DNA of 64,000 nucleotides from assembly GCF_011762025.1 (NCBI RefSeq), contig NZ_JAASQR010000003.1, forward strand, positions 248,001-312,000. Reading direction: 5' to 3'. Of this stretch, positions 62,191 through 64,000 are shown in pieces; the stretch's first letter is position 1; every line of letters starts with the position of its first letter. The notes under the pieces are model-generated. The model was given only the letters and a program-made list of their open reading frames with translations, made no database searches and was not told the origin of the DNA. The stretch is from Sphingobium vermicomposti. GTDB taxonomy: Bacteria; Pseudomonadota; Alphaproteobacteria; Sphingomonadales; Sphingomonadaceae. The position numbers and the translations under genes were made by a program.

Positions 62191-63062
62191 CGGCCATCCT
62201 CCGCTTCAGCGGCGATGCCCCGCCCGTCCAGGTCGATCAGGTGAGCCAGGACCGAACGCCCAGCCGCCGGGTGGAGGCGCGGATCGACGCCCTTATACAT
62301 TTGCGCCACCATGGCGGGAATTTCCGACGCGCCGTGACGTTCAAGAAAGCGCGTAATCTGCCCTTCCCGCTGCTTGCGATGCCCCATCATGCCGCGCACC
62401 AGACGACGCGGATTGGCCACCGGATCGCCATGGGCCGGATAATAGACCGCATCCTCCCGGTCGAGCAGGCGCTGCATCGACCGCATATAGTCGGCCATGT
62501 CGCCATCGGGCGGCGAAATGACGCTGGTGGACCAACCCATGACATGATCGCCGGTAAAAAGCGCATTTTCCTCCACCAATGCAAAGCAGAGATGGTTGGA
62601 GGTGTGACCGGGCGTAGCGATTGCTTCGAGCGTCCATCCCTCCCCCGCCACCTGCTCGCCATCGGCAAGGATGCGGTCAGGAATATAGGAAGGATCGAAA
62701 GCGGCATCGGCGCGCGGGCCGTCATCCTCCAGCGTTAACGGCGCGCAACCGATGATGGGCGCGCCGGTTTGCGCCGACAGCGGCGCGGCGGCAGGACTAT
62801 GATCACGATGGGTATGCGTGCACAAAATTGCCCGCACGGGCCGGTCGCCGATGGCGGCGAGCAGCGCAGCCAGATGATCGGCATCGGCGGGGCCGGGATC
62901 GATCACCGCCAGATCATCCGACCCGACCAGATAGGTCTGCGTGCCCGTATAGGTGAAGGGCGACGGATTGGGCGCAAGAACACGACCGACGCGCGGCGAT
63001 ATCTGCAACAGCGTGCCCGTGGGCATATCGACGGGATCATGAGCGGTGGCCATGCGTTCCAT
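62175..63062 (-). CDS. MBL-fold metallo-hydrolase (LACTB2-like)
   Basis: A 295-residue hydrolase. The metal motif is CTHTHRDHSPAA (HxHxDH), with further ligands in TPGHTSNHLCF, FTGDHVMGW and PAHGDPV. A C-terminal winged-helix-like segment (HRKQREGQITRFLERHG) matches the LACTB2/RNase-like branch (BLACT_WH). The substrate is unknown; this branch includes endoribonucleases and thioester hydrolases. ATGs at 63053 and 63026 are alternative starts. Confidence 0.92.
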   Translation of the reverse strand: MERMATAHDPVDMPTGTLLQISPRVGRVLAPNPSPFTYTGTQTYLVGSDDLAVIDPGPADADHLAALLAAIGDRPVRAILCTHTHRDHSPAAAPLSAQTGAPIIGCAPLTLEDDGPRADAAFDPSYIPDRILADGEQVAGEGWTLEAIATPGHTSNHLCFALVEENALFTGDHVMGWSTSVISPPDGDMADYMRSMQRLLDREDAVYYPAHGDPVANPRRLVRGMMGHRKQREGQITRFLERHGASEIPAMVAQMYKGVDPRLHPAAGRSVLAHLIDLDGRGIAAEAEDGRWRLR

Positions 63063-63141
63063 GTGCCCATCTGGCCGGGATTTTCAAGGCCCGGCGGTTC
63101 AGGGATTCCGTTTCGCGGAGGGCTGGCCTAAGCTGTCGGCC

Positions 63142-64000
63142 ATGAGCGCGTCCAAAGATCTGGTGGAAGCATGGCGGCAGCATCTGGCGCTGGACCGGCG
63201 GCGATCCACGCATACGGTGCGTGCCTATATGGCAACGGCGGAGCGGTTGATCGCCTTCATGGAAGGGCATCGCGGCGAAGCCGTGACCGCAGCGGGATTG
63301 AGCAAGGTCGATCAGGCGGATCTGCGCGCGTTCCTGACCGTGCGGCGGAGGGACGGGATCGGCAATGGATCGGCGGCGCGGGAATTGTCGGCGGTGCGGG
63401 GTTTCCTGAAGTTTGTAGGTGGCGAGGATGCGCGGGTGCCGCTGCTAAAAGGGCCGAAGGTAAAGCGCGGCCTGCCCCGGCCAATCTCCCCTGACGAGGC
63501 GGTGGCGCTGGCGGGCGATATCGCGGAGACGGCCCGCGAAGGATGGATCGGCGCGCGCGACTGGGCGGTGCTGCTGCTGCTCTATGGCGCAGGGCTGCGG
63601 ATCGGCGAAGCCATGGGGCTGATGGGCGATATCCTGCCGCTCAGCGACACGCTGCGAGTGACAGGCAAGCGCGGCAAGACGCGGATCGTGCCCCTGCTTC
63701 CACAGGTGCGGACGGCGATCGAGGCTTATGTGGCCGCTTGTCCCTATCCGGTAGCGCGGGAGGAAACGCTGTTTCGGGGCGCGCGAGGTGGTCCGCTATC
63801 GGCGGCGATCATCCGGCGCGCGGTGCAGGGCGCACGGGGGCGGCTGGGGCTGTCGGACAGGACGACACCGCATGCGCTTCGACACAGCTTTGCAACGCAC
63901 CTGCTGGGCCGCGGGGCGGACTTGCGATCGTTGCAGGAACTGCTGGGCCATGCCAGCCTGTCATCGACGCAAATCTATACGCAGGTGGACGCTGCGCACC
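63142..64000 (+). CDS. xerC: Tyrosine recombinase XerC, C-terminus cut by the window edge
   Basis: 286 codons are visible from the ATG at 63142. The N-terminal SAM-like domain has WRQHLALDRRRSTHTVRAYMATAERLIAFM. The catalytic domain keeps Arg in YGAGLRIGEAMGL, Lys in TGKRGKTRIVPL, HxxR in TPHALRHSFATHLL, His in LGHASLSSTQIY and the Tyr nucleophile of IYTQV. XerC with XerD resolves chromosome dimers at dif. The context (no phage or island genes) supports the housekeeping enzyme rather than an integrase. Only a short tail is missing. Confidence 0.93.
   Translation, partial: MSASKDLVEAWRQHLALDRRRSTHTVRAYMATAERLIAFMEGHRGEAVTAAGLSKVDQADLRAFLTVRRRDGIGNGSAARELSAVRGFLKFVGGEDARVPLLKGPKVKRGLPRPISPDEAVALAGDIAETAREGWIGARDWAVLLLLYGAGLRIGEAMGLMGDILPLSDTLRVTGKRGKTRIVPLLPQVRTAIEAYVAACPYPVAREETLFRGARGGPLSAAIIRRAVQGARGRLGLSDRTTPHALRHSFATHLLGRGADLRSLQELLGHASLSSTQIYTQVDAAH

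Noticed and set aside
63142-64000. Integrase marking a genomic island at the right edge
   Set aside because: Length, motifs and housekeeping neighbours fit XerC; no tRNA, att repeat or phage gene is seen.
1-64000. CRISPR arrays, tRNA or rRNA genes, complete insertion sequences
   Set aside because: I looked for regularly spaced repeats, tRNA-like T-arm and CCA patterns and transposase genes, and saw none. A dedicated RNA search could still find a small RNA that I missed.

Overview
The window looks like chromosomal DNA of a sphingomonad (Alphaproteobacteria, Sphingomonadaceae, possibly Sphingobium-like). This rests on the high-GC codon use, a fused ThiS-ThiG protein, a class II DAHP synthase, the complex I accessory subunit NDUFA12, an F1-ATPase zeta inhibitor (DUF1476), an HWE histidine kinase, a zinc-free 41-residue bL36, and dispersed palindromic repeats. 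Genus is not decided. Almost all of it is housekeeping or metabolic; I saw no prophage, insertion sequence, CRISPR array, tRNA or rRNA.

Layout. 1-3.3 kb: end of a capsule locus (kpsS partial, kpsC-like, GT4 glycosyltransferase). 3.3-9.3 kb: HIT protein, scoAB, thiSG, then aroQ-accB-accC, a small membrane protein and an ArsC-like protein. 9.5-15 kb: secreted orphan, polA, manC-type GDP-mannose enzyme. 15-20.8 kb: zinc-ribbon protein, Bax inhibitor family protein, cysS, Rap1a-like protein, class II DAHP synthase with a possible attenuator, orphan ParA. 21-26.4 kb: fatty acyl-AMP ligase, recX, DUF192, NDUFA12, DUF2155, aat, GST. 26.5-32.3 kb: HWE kinase with a single-domain response regulator, sdhCDA without sdhB, a soluble chemoreceptor with a globin-like input. 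32.3-40.9 kb: prmA, dienelactone hydrolase, M14 peptidase, lipoprotein, rpmJ, HAD, pyk, DUF1244, DUF2312, a low-GC HEPN-like gene, yebC, ruvC. 41-46.8 kb: small DUF genes, hrcA-grpE, rph-rdgB-hemW. 46.8-50 kb: leuC, a 37-codon gene, leuD, ATPase zeta inhibitor, bolA, grxD on one strand. 50-54.2 kb: GST, aceA with a 50-residue follower gene, and a divergent ScfR-type regulator. 54.4-58.4 kb: outer membrane barrel, beta-helix protein, solute-binding lipoprotein, DUF4112. 58.5-64 kb: RNase T2, nadC, nadA, DUF4230, MBL hydrolase, and xerC running off the end.

How genes work together. scoAB and aceA with its regulator point to use of acetoacetate and C2 units. sdhCDA links the TCA cycle to respiration. 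nadA-nadC make NAD. rph, rdgB and hemW sit in the common alphaproteobacterial block beside hrcA-grpE. bolA and grxD form an iron-sulfur pair. The HWE kinase and FAT-GUY-like receiver resemble general stress response inputs of sphingomonads.

The most unusual points are: a low-GC patch that starts inside DUF2312 and carries a HEPN-like gene; a 37-codon gene coupled between leuC and leuD; a terminator/anti-terminator pair just upstream of DAHP synthase; a tail-to-tail overlap of about 214 bp between aat and the DUF2155 gene; and three copies of a long inverted repeat, one contributing to the nadC ribosome binding site. I found no clear multi-gene system that I would call new.
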